Of a DNA stretch of 64,000 bases, positions 34,913 through 55,857 are shown in pieces (the first letter of the stretch is position 1; each line of letters opens with the position of its first letter). The stretch covers positions 72,354,001 to 72,418,000 of the forward strand of contig OZ231126.1 in NCBI GenBank assembly GCA_965153355.1. Direction: 5' to 3'. Made by a program: the position numbers and the translations under genes. Below the pieces are notes generated by a model. That model saw only the letters and a list, made by a program, of their open reading frames with translations. It had not been told where the DNA came from and did no database searches. This stretch comes from Flaccisagitta enflata. Taxonomy: Eukaryota; Chaetognatha; Sagittoidea; Aphragmophora.

Positions 34913-35715
34913 TGATCATTTTTGGGCAGCGACCCTGAAGGGGTTGATGACCTATACTTTCACACCCTACGCACTTGTAGTAAATGGAAATGAAAAGTTG
35001 TTTTCTAACCTGAAGAAAATCCGCTCATATAATTCATGAGGTTTTATTTTCTATTTCTGTCGTTACTATGACTATCAATTATCTGTAAGCTCTAAATTGA
35101 GGGATATCCATTTAATGAAGGATTTTCACCCAGGATTACAGACTCATTCAACTTTGTGGATCTGTTGATTGTGACATGTGTGGGGGATTTTCTCCTCCTC
35201 CTTTCCTCCTTTCCTCCATCCCCCCCCTCCCCGACTCAAATCCTAGGCTCAAGGCCCAAATCCCAGCCTTGAGGCCCAAATCCCTGACTTGAGGCTCAAA
35301 TCCTTGCCTCCAGGCCCAAGTCCTTCCCTCCAGGCCCAAATCTTTGCCTCCAGGCGAAAATCCTAACCCCAAGACCCAAATTCCATCCTTGATACAAAAT
35401 CCCACCCTTTAGGCTTAAATCACATCCCCGAGGTTTAAATCTCACCCTCGGAGCCCAATTCTCAGCCTCCAGGCCCAAATCTTTGCCCCCAGGCCCACAT
35501 GCCAGCCACAAGGCCTGAATCTCAGCCTCAAGGCCCAAATTCCAGCCCAAATGCCCAAATCCCAATTGCTAGAAGGAGGAGGAGGAGAAAATTACCCACA
35601 TGTGTGAAAGCATGGGCCATCTACCCCTTTGGGGCCACTGCCCCACTCCCTTCCCAAGCTTCAACCACAATATACTTAGGCAGGGCACGGTATCGCTGCG
35701 CTTTTGCGACTATTG
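34913..35715 (+). mobile_element. R1 type I element
   Basis: The left end is TTTTTGGGCAGCGACCCTGA with GATGACCTATACTTTCACAC (34913-34967). About 190 bp of unrelated sequence follows, then a CTCC tract and about seventeen 20-bp units (GGCCCAAATCTTTGCCTCCA-like, 35228-35570). After a GGAGGAGGAGGAG tract come CACATGTGTGAAAGCATGG, the right hairpin and the GCTTTTGCGACTATT tail. A pair of flanking CT/GA blocks gives further inverted symmetry. Confidence 0.6.
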
Positions 35716-37600
35716 CTTTTTCTTTCTCAGTGACATTTCTTTTTGCCCGAGATCAATGGGTCTTATCGTCTAGGATTACCAAATATGTTACAGTAATTTC
35801 GCGGGCAAGCTACTCAATTATAAATATTGTTTAAAACGGCGATTTTAGGGACATTGCCAGGTAATTCTCAGTCCCAGAGAAAATAAAAGGAGTCAAGTAG
35901 CCTGAGAGTTGTTGCCGTTCTGTTTTTCTATGTCGAATGTGACAAGTGTTACAATGCAGTTGTTTAACTCAAAAGTGAATTTTGGTCACTAAACAATTTG
36001 TATCGCGTCATTGCCGTTCCTTTTCCCTGTGAAATAACAATGTGTTTTGCACCAATTCTCTATATAGCTATCCTGCCGGAAAAAAGGTGTGCTTATTACT
36101 TTGGTTGGAAAACAATGTCCACAATGTTCACAAAATTTGGCAACTTACTATTATTTGTTAGAAATACTACCATGTCCATGGGGAGAGAACAGAGGACAGA
36201 AAAAAAACAAAACAAAACAAAAAACAAGCAAAAAGAAAAAAAAAGTAGTAGTAGTAAAAAAATAGTTTGTCCACACTGTATTGAATGCAACAATATGCGT
36301 TACCGTTATTACACGTCTACCACGTGAATAAAAAAAAAACGCACCTCTTCATTTATAGACAAAGAAGACACTAAAAATTATTAAAATTCTTTTTGCTCAA
36401 GCAATTTTGAAGATTTTTGAATTTTCTTTCAATCTAGACCAATCTTTCTCCAACCGTTTAAAAGTTACAGCCTTTAAAAGTCAACCACTATTTTGAGCAC
36501 ATGACAAATATTCAATTATTGAAAAAAAATGTTTGTCATTTCTATATCCAATGATAAGGCTTGCAAAAAGTTTTTGAGCTTTTTTCAGACAAAATAATTT
36601 GGAAGATTTTCGAATTTTCTTTCATTCTAGACCAATCCCAAGTCTGTATCTCAAACGGTTTAAAAGTTACAGCTATCAAAGTGAAAAACTGGTTATTTTA
36701 AATTTTTTTCTCATCTAGAATTGTGAGAATGATTTTTGACTGTTTTTATTCTTTTTTTTACCACGCATAAACGCCTTAAGATTAAGAACTTTTTCTTTTT
36801 GATCCTGAAAGCTTAAAAGCTGGGCTTTCCAATGCTGCAAAGCATTTAACTTGAAATCAATGAGAAAATGGCTAAAATCGTCATTTATTGATTCGCGTGG
36901 TACATCGTTTCATACTTTATGTTATTGATTTTTTGTTGTTATTTATTTCTGATGAAAAATTATGTACTGTTTTGAAATCCAAACTGCTCAAGATCAGTCA
37001 TTGTTCTATTGGTAAATTGTTGCCTTTTCCTTTCTTTACCTTCTATAGAACAATATCAACAATGTCTACAATGCATGAAAACTCTGTCGGGGATTTCATT
37101 GTTAATTTCTTGATATTTTTTTCTGTAAAAATTCTTTGTCAATTTTGTGAACATGCTGGGTCTTATTTGTCCAGTTGCCAAGAATAATTAACAAAATTTC
37201 AGAATCGAAGCACGTCTGAAATGGGCGTAAATCAAATAATCGATTTCATTCTTTACTTTGTAATCATTTCTGCCCCTTTGCACACTGTTCCAACATTTAT
37301 ATATTTCATGGTAATAGAATCATTTATGGCTTAAAATATTGTTTTTTCACTAAATATTGAATAAGGGTCATCCATTCTACGACTCTTGATGTAGTTCTAA
37401 AGGGGGAAATTCATTTTAGGTGTAAGGCTCCTGAGCACTGAATTGGCTCTAAAGTGCAGCTAAATGTCTTCCAGGAAAACGATGCAAAATCACACCTTTT
37501 TTAGCCTCATATTTGACATGAAAAATATGGGGTATTTTACCGCGTCACTTATAACTAGTAAAGTATGAAAAAAGATGCAGATAATATTTTCTATGAATTT
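35716..37600. other. Non-genic AT-rich DNA with R3 copies
   Basis: Two direct R3 copies lie at about 36400-36500 and 36590-36690 (TTTCTTTCATTCTAGACCAA, AACGGTTTAAAAGTTACAGC). R3 also occurs at 2940-3045 and 49440-49570. No gene recognised. Confidence 0.45.
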
Positions 37601-37609
37601 TTGTATTAA

Positions 37610-38982
37610 CAAGGCCAACACCCATAAGTCGCGTGTGAGACAAAGATAACTGAATTAACCTGACTCCTTATTGTATCACTTTATCAACTTAATCCAGACT
37701 TAAACCAGACTTAGACCAGACTTAAACCAGACTTAAACCAGACTTGAACCCGACATAAACCAGACTTAAACCAGACTTAAACCAGACTTAAACCAGAGTT
37801 AAACCAGAATTAAACCAGAATTAAACCAGAATTAAACCAGAATCAAACCAGAATTAAACCAGACTTATACCAGACTTAAACCAGACTGAAACCAGACATA
37901 AACCAGACCTAAACCAGACTTAAACCAGACTTAAACCAGACCAATCAGACTTCAACCAGACTTCAACCAGACCTCAACCAGACCTAAACCAGACCTAAAC
38001 CAGACCTAAACCAGACCTAAACCAGACTTTAACCAGACTTAAACCAGACTTAAACCAAACTCAAACCAGACTCAAACCAGACACAACGGCAAAAAAAAGC
38101 TAAGCTTTACCGACTTGGAATGACTTAAAGTGACTCAGATCGACTTACAGTGACTCAGAATGACTAAGAATGACTTAAAATGACCTAAAATCATTTAAAA
38201 TGACTTGAAATGACATAAACCAGACCTAAACCAGACCGAAACCAAACTTAAACTAGACTTAAACCAGACATAAACCAGACTTAAACCAGACTTAAACCAG
38301 ACTTAAACCAGACTAAATCCAGACTAAAACCAGACTTAAACCAGACTCAAACCTGACTCAAACCAGACATAAACCAGACTTAAACCAGTCTTAAACCAGA
38401 CTAAAACCAGACCTAAACCAAACCTAAACCAGACTTAAACCAGACTTACAACGATGGCAAAAAAAGCTAAGCGTTACGTACTTGGAATGACTTATAGAGA
38501 CTCAGAATGACTTACAGTGACTCAGAATGACTAAAAATGACTTAAAATGACCTAAAATGATTTAAAATGACTTAAAATGACTTAATGTGATGTAAAATGA
38601 CAAAAAATAACAAAAACTGCAATCGCAAAAAAATGACTTAAAGTGACTCAAAATGACTTACAGTGACTCAGAGTGACTTAGAATGACTTAAAATGACCTA
38701 AAATGATTTTAAATGACTTAAAATGACTGAAAATGATGTAAAATGACAAAAAATGATGAAAACTGCAATCGCAAAAAAATGACATAAAGTGACTTAAAAT
38801 GACTTAGAATGACTTAGAATGACTTAGAATGACTTAGAATGACAAAAAATGACTTAAAATGACTTAAGATGACCTCAAATGACTATAGACAATGCCAAAA
38901 AGCAAAGTGTTACGGACCGACCGACGGACCGACTGACCAACCGACAGAGCAGGTCATAGAGTCGCGTGCACGCGACTAAAAA
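37610..38982 (+). mobile_element. R2 unit expanded by 10-11-bp minisatellites
   Basis: Starts ACAAGGCCAACACCC with AAGTCGCGTGTGAGAC, the inverse of 27660-27705. 11-bp ACCAGACTTAA units fill 37685-38090 and 38215-38450. 10-bp AATGACTTAA units fill 38115-38215 and 38475-38880. AAAAAAGCTAAGCNTTAC boxes separate the blocks. It ends GGTCATAGAGTCGCG, then TGCACGCGACTAAAAAG. Confidence 0.65.
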
Positions 38983-39204
38983 GCAACTTGAAAAATAATG
39001 ACTTTCAGGTTTTTGATGCAAACGCCTAATACCAAGTCTTGACAGTTTTATTTTCTTCCGAGTTAGTTTCAATTAGGAATTGAGACCAGAAATCGGTCAT
39101 TTCAATCTTTTATTCGACATAAACATCGGAGCAGAGAAGCAACATACAGCTACATAGTACATACTAGTTTATTGCTACATACATTTATCTAAAAGAAAAA
39201 AAAT

Positions 39205-39375
39205 ACAAGGCCGGATACACGGCCACCAGTTGCGGACGGGTGGGCAGGGGCGGAAATGCGCGTTTTCCCACTTTTTGACTCGATCACCTCTACGGACCAA
39301 CCAACCAACCAACCGACCGACCAACCAACGGACGGACAAAGCCTCTTATAGAGTTGCGTGTCTGCAACTAAAAAG
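39205..39375 (+). mobile_element. Compact R2 unit
   Basis: Starts ACAAGGCCGGATACACGGCC and continues through GGGTGGGCAGGGGCGG, TCGATCACCTCTACGGACC, an AACC/GACC/GACG tract and GCCTCTTATAGAGTTGCGTG to CTAAAAAG. It is almost the same as 57348-57513 except in the tetranucleotide tract. Confidence 0.7.
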
Positions 39376-39389
39376 TCAATCAGCTTCCC

Positions 39390-40160
39390 ATGGTATCAAG
39401 CAGGCCGCTCAAGCGTCATCATGGCCAGCGGTACCCGATGCCCCATTGACTTCATTTATCTTTCAGTATTCAGGTAATGGAGCAGTGGCCCTGGAGGGGC
39501 AGATGACCTTTGATTCCATGCAAGGCAATTTTTGGGAGGATCTAGATGGCTTGATTTGGAGGTCAGAAAAGCCTGATTTCTGGTCTGACAGACCTCATTT
39601 GAGTTGTAATGGGCCTACTTTGGGGTCTGGAAGCCTTGCTTTTGCCTGATTATGGGTCAGAGAAGCCGTATTTTGGGGTCAGAGAGGCCTGATTTGAGCC
39701 CAGAAAGACATGATTTCAGATCATAGGGGCCTGATTTGAGGTTTGCAGGGCTTCATTGAAGTTCTGAAGTGGTGGATTTAGGTTCTAAGAAAATTTGGAA
39801 TCTGAGAAGCTTGATTAGGGGTCCGAAAGGCCAGATTTGGGGTCTGCAGGGCCAGATTATGGGACTTACAGGCCTGATTTAGGGTCTAACTAGTCATCCA
39901 AGGATCGCACATGGTCAGCGGTACCCGATGCCCTGCTTGGAGTGATCAAGTGAAGTAGTGGAGTGAGAGCAGGGCAGTGGCCCTGAAGGGGCGATGTCCT
40001 GTAGGACACAGGGGGGAATTTTGAGACATCCTGAGGTGGATTTGAAGTCGGGATGGCAAAAATTAGTCTAAAAGAGCGGATTTGAGGTTGGGGGCGTTAA
40101 AGTAATGTAAATTACAAGGGCCAGAATTGAGGACGATATACCAGAGACATTTACAAATAA
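39390..40160 (-). mobile_element. R1 array, inverse orientation
   Basis: TGGCCAGCGGTACCCGATGC at 39431 and GTCAGCGGTACCCGATGC at 39915 are two inverse tails. GGCCCTGGAGGGGCAGATG and GGCCCTGAAGGGGCGATG are the hairpins. Between them are 20-bp units in inverse form (GGTCAGAGAGGCCTGATTTG-like, 39545-39885). A second block with TGTAGGACACAGGGGGG follows. Confidence 0.6.
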
Positions 40161-40417
40161 CTATGGCAAAGAAAAAAAAAGACAGTTTTTTTAATCTATT
40201 CCTATGCCCTCATTTTATTGATCTGCCTAAAATACTTTTAAGTAGTATAAGTATTTCAAATTACCTACTCAGCAAAAAAATCAGAACTCAAAAATGTTGA
40301 TTTTTGAGCCCCTGGCATCACTTTTTCTGAAAAAAAAAACATCTAATCTAATCAGGCAAAAAAGAGGGGAAAAAAGCTCCATATTTAGCACAACTTTCTG
40401 ATATTCATTTTGACAAT

Positions 40418-40640
40418 TTTTAGTCGCGTGCACGCGACTCTTTGACTCACTCTGTCCGTGTGTCGGTCGGTCCGTCCGTCCGTCGGTCCCACTTAGCTTT
40501 TCTTAGCTTTTTCGCCGCTCCTGCCCACCCACACGCGACTTCGGCTTGTGTATACGGCCTTGTTACAAACAAGGCCGGATACACGACAACACAGTCGCGG
40601 ACGGTTGTGCAGGAGCCGTAATGTGAAAACCGCTCGCAAT
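40418..40640. mobile_element. R2 unit (minus) joined to an R2 start (plus)
   Basis: 40418-40566 runs from TTTTTAGTCGCGTGCACGCG to ACGGCCTTGT. It is followed immediately, after TACA, by ACAAGGCCGGATACACGAC in plus orientation, breaking off near 40640. The two are tail to tail around CGGCCTTGTTACAAACAAGG. Confidence 0.65.
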
Positions 40641-40769
40641 TTAACAATATTTCTTACTATCTTGCTAAAAAGTATAATGACAAGATGGGATGCAGTCAAT
40701 TCAATCCTCAATAAATACATTGAACATTTGTAAAATACAACTAGTAAGTTGTGCGACTTTCCTGGATAT

Positions 40770-40975
40770 TAACTATGGCTTTCGTAGGGCTCGATATGGT
40801 TCCACTAAGCGATTGAGGGCAAGAAGGTGTAATGTTCTTCCACACCTTGAGAACGATTTTCTCCGGGCTGGACATGCAGCCCTAACTGTAGCTTCTTCAT
40901 CCAACTCTGACAATTTGATCAGATTGAGGTCTGAACTATTTCCAGGCCAGCTTGAGGCCACCTTGACACCAGCTT
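40770..40975 (-). pseudogene. Tc1/mariner transposase C-terminal relic
   Basis: The minus strand encodes WPGNSSDLNLI, like the WP-x-SPDLNPIE block of Tc1-type transposases. After a frame change it gives VWKNITPSCPQSLSG, which matches the relic at 48.2 kb. Frameshifts and missing domains make it non-functional. Confidence 0.55.
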
Positions 40976-41204
40976 AACACCACAGTCTTAACAAAATGTC
41001 GCATTTGTCTCCGCCAATGTTACCCTTGAAACCATGAAATGCCAAAAAGTAATTTTTTTGCCATTTTCTACTTGAGGTGGCAATTTTGTTTTACTTGTCA
41101 TTTTGGAACGATTGACCTTAATGCAATGCGGTTTGCGCCATTAGCTCAGAAATTTGATGAAGTTTCCAGGCATCATCGATTTTCTTATGTTTGCATTATT
41201 GTTT

Positions 41205-41350
41205 TGGTAGTTATGCCCCATAATGCTTGTCGTAATGCTTGTCGTAATGCTTGTCGTAATGCTTGTCATAATGCTTGTCGTAATGCTTGTCATAATGCTA
41301 CCGACCTACCGACTGACACGGCAAGTTCTAGAGTTCCGTGTATGCGACTA
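41205..41350. repeat. 12-bp minisatellite within an R2 end
   Basis: Seven units of CATAATGCTTGT / CGTAATGCTTGT at 41220-41300. ACCGACCTACCGACTGACAC and TATGCGACTAAAAATG, an R2 right end, follow. Confidence 0.75.
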
Positions 41351-41641
41351 AAAATGATGCTACAGGCGCAAAAATTGATTTTTTTGAGTTCTGATTTTTT
41401 TAGTAATAACAGTTGTAAGTCGTGTAAAAATTTTGATAAGTGGGCAAATCATTATCTGACTAATTTTACAAAAAATGATGCTGTGGGCACAAAACTCACT
41501 TTTTTTGCGTTCTGATTTTTTTGCTGAGTCAAAAATTTGTCATTCTATTACCACCTAAAAAGATTTTAAGTTATTTCAAAAAGTAGGCTCGTTGCAGTAT
41601 TTTGAAAATCACTGTCTTTTTTTTTTTGCCATAGTTGCAAT

Positions 41642-41851
41642 ATGAATGGCTCGTCAGAAAAACCAATGACTGAACGCAGGAAAAGAAAAAAGGAAATTGA
41701 TAGTGATCCAAAGCAAAGAGCAGCAGTTTTGTATGTTCAATCTGATCCCATAAATGCATGGGGTAGTTTATTGATGGATTGGGTGTATTTGGGAAAGTCG
41801 GCCGAGTCGGCCTTTAATCGTTTCAATGAGAATGGTGAGGAAGAAACATAA
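41642..41851 (+). CDS. Doubtful small ORF
   Basis: 69 aa with an ATG start and TAA stop, mixed composition (N-terminal KRKKEIDSDPK; DPINAWGSLLMDWVYLGKSA) and no recognised family. It lies 150 bp past the 3' end of NAT-A on the opposite strand. It could be chance or part of an unrecognised transcript. Confidence 0.15.
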   Translation: MNGSSEKPMTERRKRKKEIDSDPKQRAAVLYVQSDPINAWGSLLMDWVYLGKSAESAFNRFNENGEEET

Positions 41852-42004
41852 AAAAAAAATCATTTGAAAATGACAAATAAATGTGGACTTGGAGCAAACT
41901 CTGAGCACACCATGGACCATGGAAGCCTCAGAGAGCCCATTTGGTGAAAATCACTTTTTTATCATGGAATGATCGAGTAAAACTTCATCCTTTGCTTTCT
42001 CCAC

Positions 42005-43359
42005 TTAAGGCCAAAGAGGCAAAGCCCGTCTCGTGATTTCCAAAGAGTCGGGAAATTCTTCATGCATCAAAGCCAAGATCTCCTCCTCATTCTCGAGTGG
42101 CTTCATTTGAATCACGGGAGCGGTTGGTTGTCTTTTCCTTGACAACGCCACTCCACTTTTCTCAACAGATCCACCCTCTTCCATCGGCGAAGCCGCGTTT
42201 CCCATCTCTGGTACGCCTTTGATCCTCACTAAACCACCGCAGGATAAGAACAAGTAATCTCCGGTCTTCCCGCCAAAACCCGCGTGAAGAACTCCCTCCT
42301 CACACTCTTGATGAATCAATTTGGTGTAAGGAGCTTCCGGGTTTCGAATCATTTCGCGGGTGATTTCCATATCGTGACCCGTTAAAGGAGTTGGAAACAC
42401 GTATTGAGGCAGCCAAATGCCTTCCGGCTCGGCGGCGTATTCCTCGTTCCACGCAAAAGCCAGGAAGTCGTTTTTGGCCAACATGATGGTGAGTGGATTC
42501 TCATTCTCGGCGAAAGCGCCGATGGCTTTCTCGAGTCCGAATCTGGTGGATATGGGTCCGTGGAATTGATGGAGATTGTGTCGAGTTATGATGCGGTTGT
42601 CATTGTGGCTGTGAGTTTGAAAAGGTTGGTCGCAATTCTCGTATTCTCGTATTCTTGTACTATCGCTACTATTTATCGTCGAAACGACGCGTGGACTCTC
42701 GCGACCACTCGAGGAAGAGACGACGCGTTTCCCATTGGCGACTTGGTAATGGAATTGGAAATCGGAGAAAAATAAAGGCGAGTATTGGTCATCTTCATGG
42801 TCATCATCCATTTGGCTTAGATCGCCTCTCGCGAGATATTCCACCACCGCATCCTCGTTCATCGTCCAATTCTCCACCACTTTGGTCACGTCCATGACAC
42901 GTGTGAAAGGAGGGTAAGTCCCCACATCGATGTAATGAACATCACCCGGCATCACGACATCTTTGACGATGACAGCGTAATGGAATGAATATCGATTGCC
43001 GGCGTAGAAGCCTTGCATGACGTGGGCGCGAAAGCCAAGAGATTGCAACATGTCGACGATGAAGGGAGCGATGGTGATGCAACAACCGCCGCGACCGGCC
43101 AACAGATCTGATTCCGTCTCTTGGAGAGTGAAGCTTGGGAGCTGTAGGGAGAAAAAAGTGAGTGGTTGGAAGTGGTTACAAATTAATCAATTGGTCAAAC
43201 AACAACAATAACTACAACGACGACAATGACAACGACAACGACAATGACAATGACAGCAATCACAAAGACGACGACAACAACGACTACAAAAATAACAACA
43301 ACAACAAAATCAACAGCAAAAACACGACGACAACAACAACAGCGACAACAATAACCACG

Positions 43360-43409
<50 letters not shown>

Positions 43410-43631
43410 AACCCCTCCTTGTTCCTTGTATGCGTAGTTCCATACCTTGTTGAGTTGCGCGAGGCTTGCCGCCACATTAGTAAAGTTAAATGGCACGTTG
43501 AATTTAAAGCTGCTGGTAAACTTCTGCAAAAACTTGAGGGGGGACTCTCTGGCCAGCCGCTCAAAACCGTCCATTTTCAAATGATCCCCAAGGAAACGGC
43601 ATTGGCTCAATGTTAAAGGTTTTCTCGGCAT
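42005..43631 (-). CDS. NAT-A: arylamine N-acetyltransferase-like, 2 exons
   Basis: Exons 43631-43446 and 43141-42005 (minus strand) join as AACAAG|gtatgg...cctacag|CTCCC to give 440 aa. NATs transfer acetyl from acetyl-CoA to arylamines or related substrates through a Cys-His-Asp triad. Here the catalytic motif is GRGGCC (Cys83, with Cys82 beside it), His116 in FHYAVIV and Asp134 in YIDVGTYPPF, spaced as in the family. LPQYVFPTPL and GIWLPQ follow in the C-terminal half. The protein is longer than the usual 270-300 aa, with a low-complexity Ser-rich insert (about 195-225) and a conserved tail EEILALMHEEFP...LPLWP. It is a tandem paralogue of NAT-B (39 of 62 residues identical in exon 1), but has no introns where NAT-B has two. 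Cytosolic location is expected. Substrate unknown. Confidence 0.87.
43142..43445 (-). other. NAT-A intron 1 with (AAC)n tract
   Basis: A 304-bp GT-AG intron largely filled by AAC/ACG trinucleotides (about 43198-43410, plus strand). Poly-Val/Leu/Cys ORFs across it are artefacts. Confidence 0.85.
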
Positions 43632-44865
43632 TGTGTAGTCTGCAAGGTTTGCTAATAGGAGTCTACAGATCTAGGATAGGCTTGATAGAAGTAACTAACA
43701 CAAAAAAAGACTATTTTGTAAAGCATAGGTGCAGTTACAATATCCCACTCATTCAATTCTTGCTATGCGAAGCAGATTTACTAATTATGCAGCGATGAAC
43801 AGTTCTAAATGAAAGCAATTGAGAAAGCAATTGAGAAATAAACTTTTAAGACAGACAATGATCATTCACCTCATGAGCCATAACACCTCTCACATAATTA
43901 AACAAACTGGCAAAATGATCAAAATAGATAAAAATAATGCATTCACTGGGCTGAAATTTTAGCTAAAACATAGTATCTTTTGCAAACTAGGGCAAATTTC
44001 CGTACCTGGGAAAGTCCTTGGCACTTAAGAAGTGTTATGCCAAAATTCAGTGAAAGATATTGACTGATTTTGGCGAGGAAAGCTATGATGATTAGACATC
44101 ATAAACCTGCTAAAAGATTATCATGAAAAGGGCAAAAAAACATCAATTCTCAGGTTCTTGCATGACTAACAGACAAAAATGAGTCAACAGTACCAAGATT
44201 CAGTCAGTGATAGCTAAACAAAATATGGGAGCCCCTTGTCAAATAGATTGGGTTTAGCGACAAATTTGAAGCCGAACTAAACCTGAAATTTGTATGATAT
44301 CATTTGATAAAGCTATTTACAGCTATTGGTTGACACGATTTGAAGTTTTTTTTTGCAGAACCCTCATGGGAATAACATGTCCTTAAGTCGTCATCAATCT
44401 GGACACCTGATTTTGACTCTAAAAACGCAATCATGGAAAATTTCTGCTCCCAGTTTGCATAATTTTGTGAGAGGTGTTACTATTTGTTTGAAGAGAGACA
44501 GGGCCACTGATGCGCAAAAGATTTATTTAAAAGCTGCAGTCATGATGGAGAAACGGACAGAAAATAGAAAGCTAGACAGAGAGACTCGACACGTCTAGAA
44601 AAGCAAACGAAGAATAATCTAAAAGCATCATCTTGGATAAACCGATATTACTAGGTAAAGTAAAGCTGAACTAGAGCGCATTTCAAGGGACTGAACTAAA
44701 TCATGCCTTTAGTGAAACTGCCTTTATGCCATTATAAAAGCAACAACAAAATCTCTTATGTGGCAGGAGGTTTTATGCCTTATGGGCGGGCATGCCTTAA
44801 TATCAGCGGATGCGCTCTAGCGGTGCTCCAATATAGATATTGCCTACAAAGCAAAAAAATATGTT
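43632..44865. other. Spacer between the NAT genes
   Basis: 1.2 kb, AT-rich, with no recognised repeat or ORF of gene-like composition. It should hold the NAT-A promoter (minus strand, just above 43631) and the NAT-B 3' UTR. No clear TATA or AATAAA assignment was made. Confidence 0.4.
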
Positions 44866-54164
<9,299 letters not shown>

Positions 54165-55287
54165 CTTGCAAGAATTTGCGTAAATTTCCTTCTTTTTTTT
54201 ATATCTTACTTCATGCTTAATGACGTTTTTGTCGGAGATGGAAACGAAAGTCTTTAAAATGAAAAAAAAAATTGGAATGATATAAGATCTAGAAGAACTT
54301 TTCTGTTCTTATTGTCAGAAAGCCAGACTGGCGTCCGGATAGACGGATTTATTCTAACATGTAAAAAGAAATTAAGAAAACTAATGAGAAATGCTGATAG
54401 AATGTTTTGGTCTTCAGATGCATTATTGTAGATTTTTCTCTCATGGGAAAGCCAAACGATAGAAGCGGGCCAACCTGGTTAGTAATTAGTGCTTTGTTAC
54501 TGAGTTAGTTGGTCATTTGGTCCGTTTGTCACAGTTCTGTAAAATACATTCCTGAGCATTTCTAATCGCTCGTTTTCATTGCACGAATATGTATTCCACG
54601 TATATTACTGTTTCATCTACATAAGGTTTTCTCCACGTTTGCATAAAGAAAACAAAAGACAAAAATTTGAAGAAAAAAAAATTAATTTCACTTTAGATTT
54701 ACCGGTGACTTACAAATACTTGAAATTGTCAGGTACTGAAGTTGATGTTGTTGACATTGAAATTGATTTTGTTTGCTCTGCCGATTTGACTATTGAGATA
54801 AAAAAAGAACAGATTTCAAAAAAGCGAAAATAGGTGAAAAAGTCTCTGCGCGCTTTGATTTCGGCTCGCCTCCATAGGATACCCAAATGTAGTATCGAAT
54901 TGATCTTTTCATCCAAAACGTTAATTGCCCGTTCATTACCCGTGATCACCTTTCGATTTATATTAATAGCAAGGGGATACCCAAAAATTCTACATCACTT
55001 TTTCAGAAAATATTGATGAAATAAGCCTAATAATATACCTTTAAAAGTATCTTTTAGGGTTGTTCCAAGGGTTCGGCTTGGAGGGCAAGCAACAACAAAC
55101 GTTCTTGTTTTCACCCTTGTTTCGGATTGTACAAATGTTTTAGTTAAATGCCGAAGTATACTTCCGAAGGTTTTGTTACTTAAATTAAGTTGATTTGCTG
55201 ACTAACATGTAACAGGGATAATTGCGGACAAAAAAAACGTTCTGCTGCCGATGAAAAAAATCTAAAAAGAGTATGGGTCCGCGACTG
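54165..55287. other. Upstream region of NAT-B
   Basis: AT-rich, with no recognised repeat. It contains a plus-strand ORF of 84 codons at 54579 with no family motif, more likely chance. The NAT-B promoter should lie just above 54164; no core element was assigned. Confidence 0.4.
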
Positions 55288-55289
55288 GG

Positions 55290-55857
55290 GTCTAACGGCG
55301 TTGTCTAACAGCGTTGTCAAACGGCGTTGTCAAATGGCGTTGTCAAACAGCGATGTCAAACGGCGTTGTCAAACGGCGTTGTCAAACGGCGTTGTCAAAC
55401 GGCGTTGTCAAATGACGTTGTCAAACAGCGTTGTCAAACGGTGTTGTCAAACGGCGTTGTCAAACGGTGATGTCAAACTGCGTTGTCAAACGGCGTTGTC
55501 AAATGGCATTGTCAAATGGCGTTGTCAAGCGGCATTAATAAACGGCGTTGCCAAGCGGCGTTGCCAAACGGCGTTGCCAAACGACATTGCCAAACGGCAT
55601 TGCCAAACGGCGTTGCCAAACGGCGTTGCCAAACGGCGTTGCCAAACGGCTTTGTCAAACGGCGTTGCCAAACGGTGTTGTCAAATGGCGTCATCAAACG
55701 GCGTTGTCAAATGGCGTCGTCAAATGGCGTCGTCAAATGGCATTGTCAAACGGCGTCATCAAACGGCGTTGTCAAACGGCATTGTCAAATGGCATTGTCA
55801 AATGGCATTGTCAAATGGTATGGTCATACGGCATTGTCAAATGCCATTGACAGTCTA
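55290..55857. repeat. 13-bp minisatellite, about 43 units
   Basis: Unit GTTGTCAAACGGC, with C/T changes giving GTTGCCAAACGGC and GTCGTCAAATGGC subtypes in blocks. Because 13 is not a multiple of 3, all frames read a 13-residue cycle (NGVVKRRCQTALS) and stay open. Confidence 0.95.

Noticed and set aside
37685-38880. CRISPR-like regular repeats
   Set aside because: Short units follow each other without unique spacers and the DNA is eukaryotic; this is a minisatellite.
43195-43443. Poly-Cys, poly-Val and poly-Thr ORFs
   Set aside because: They lie in the (AAC)n tract of NAT-A intron 1.
54579-54833. 84-codon ORF upstream of NAT-B
   Set aside because: No motif, AT-rich composition and no supporting signals; could be chance.
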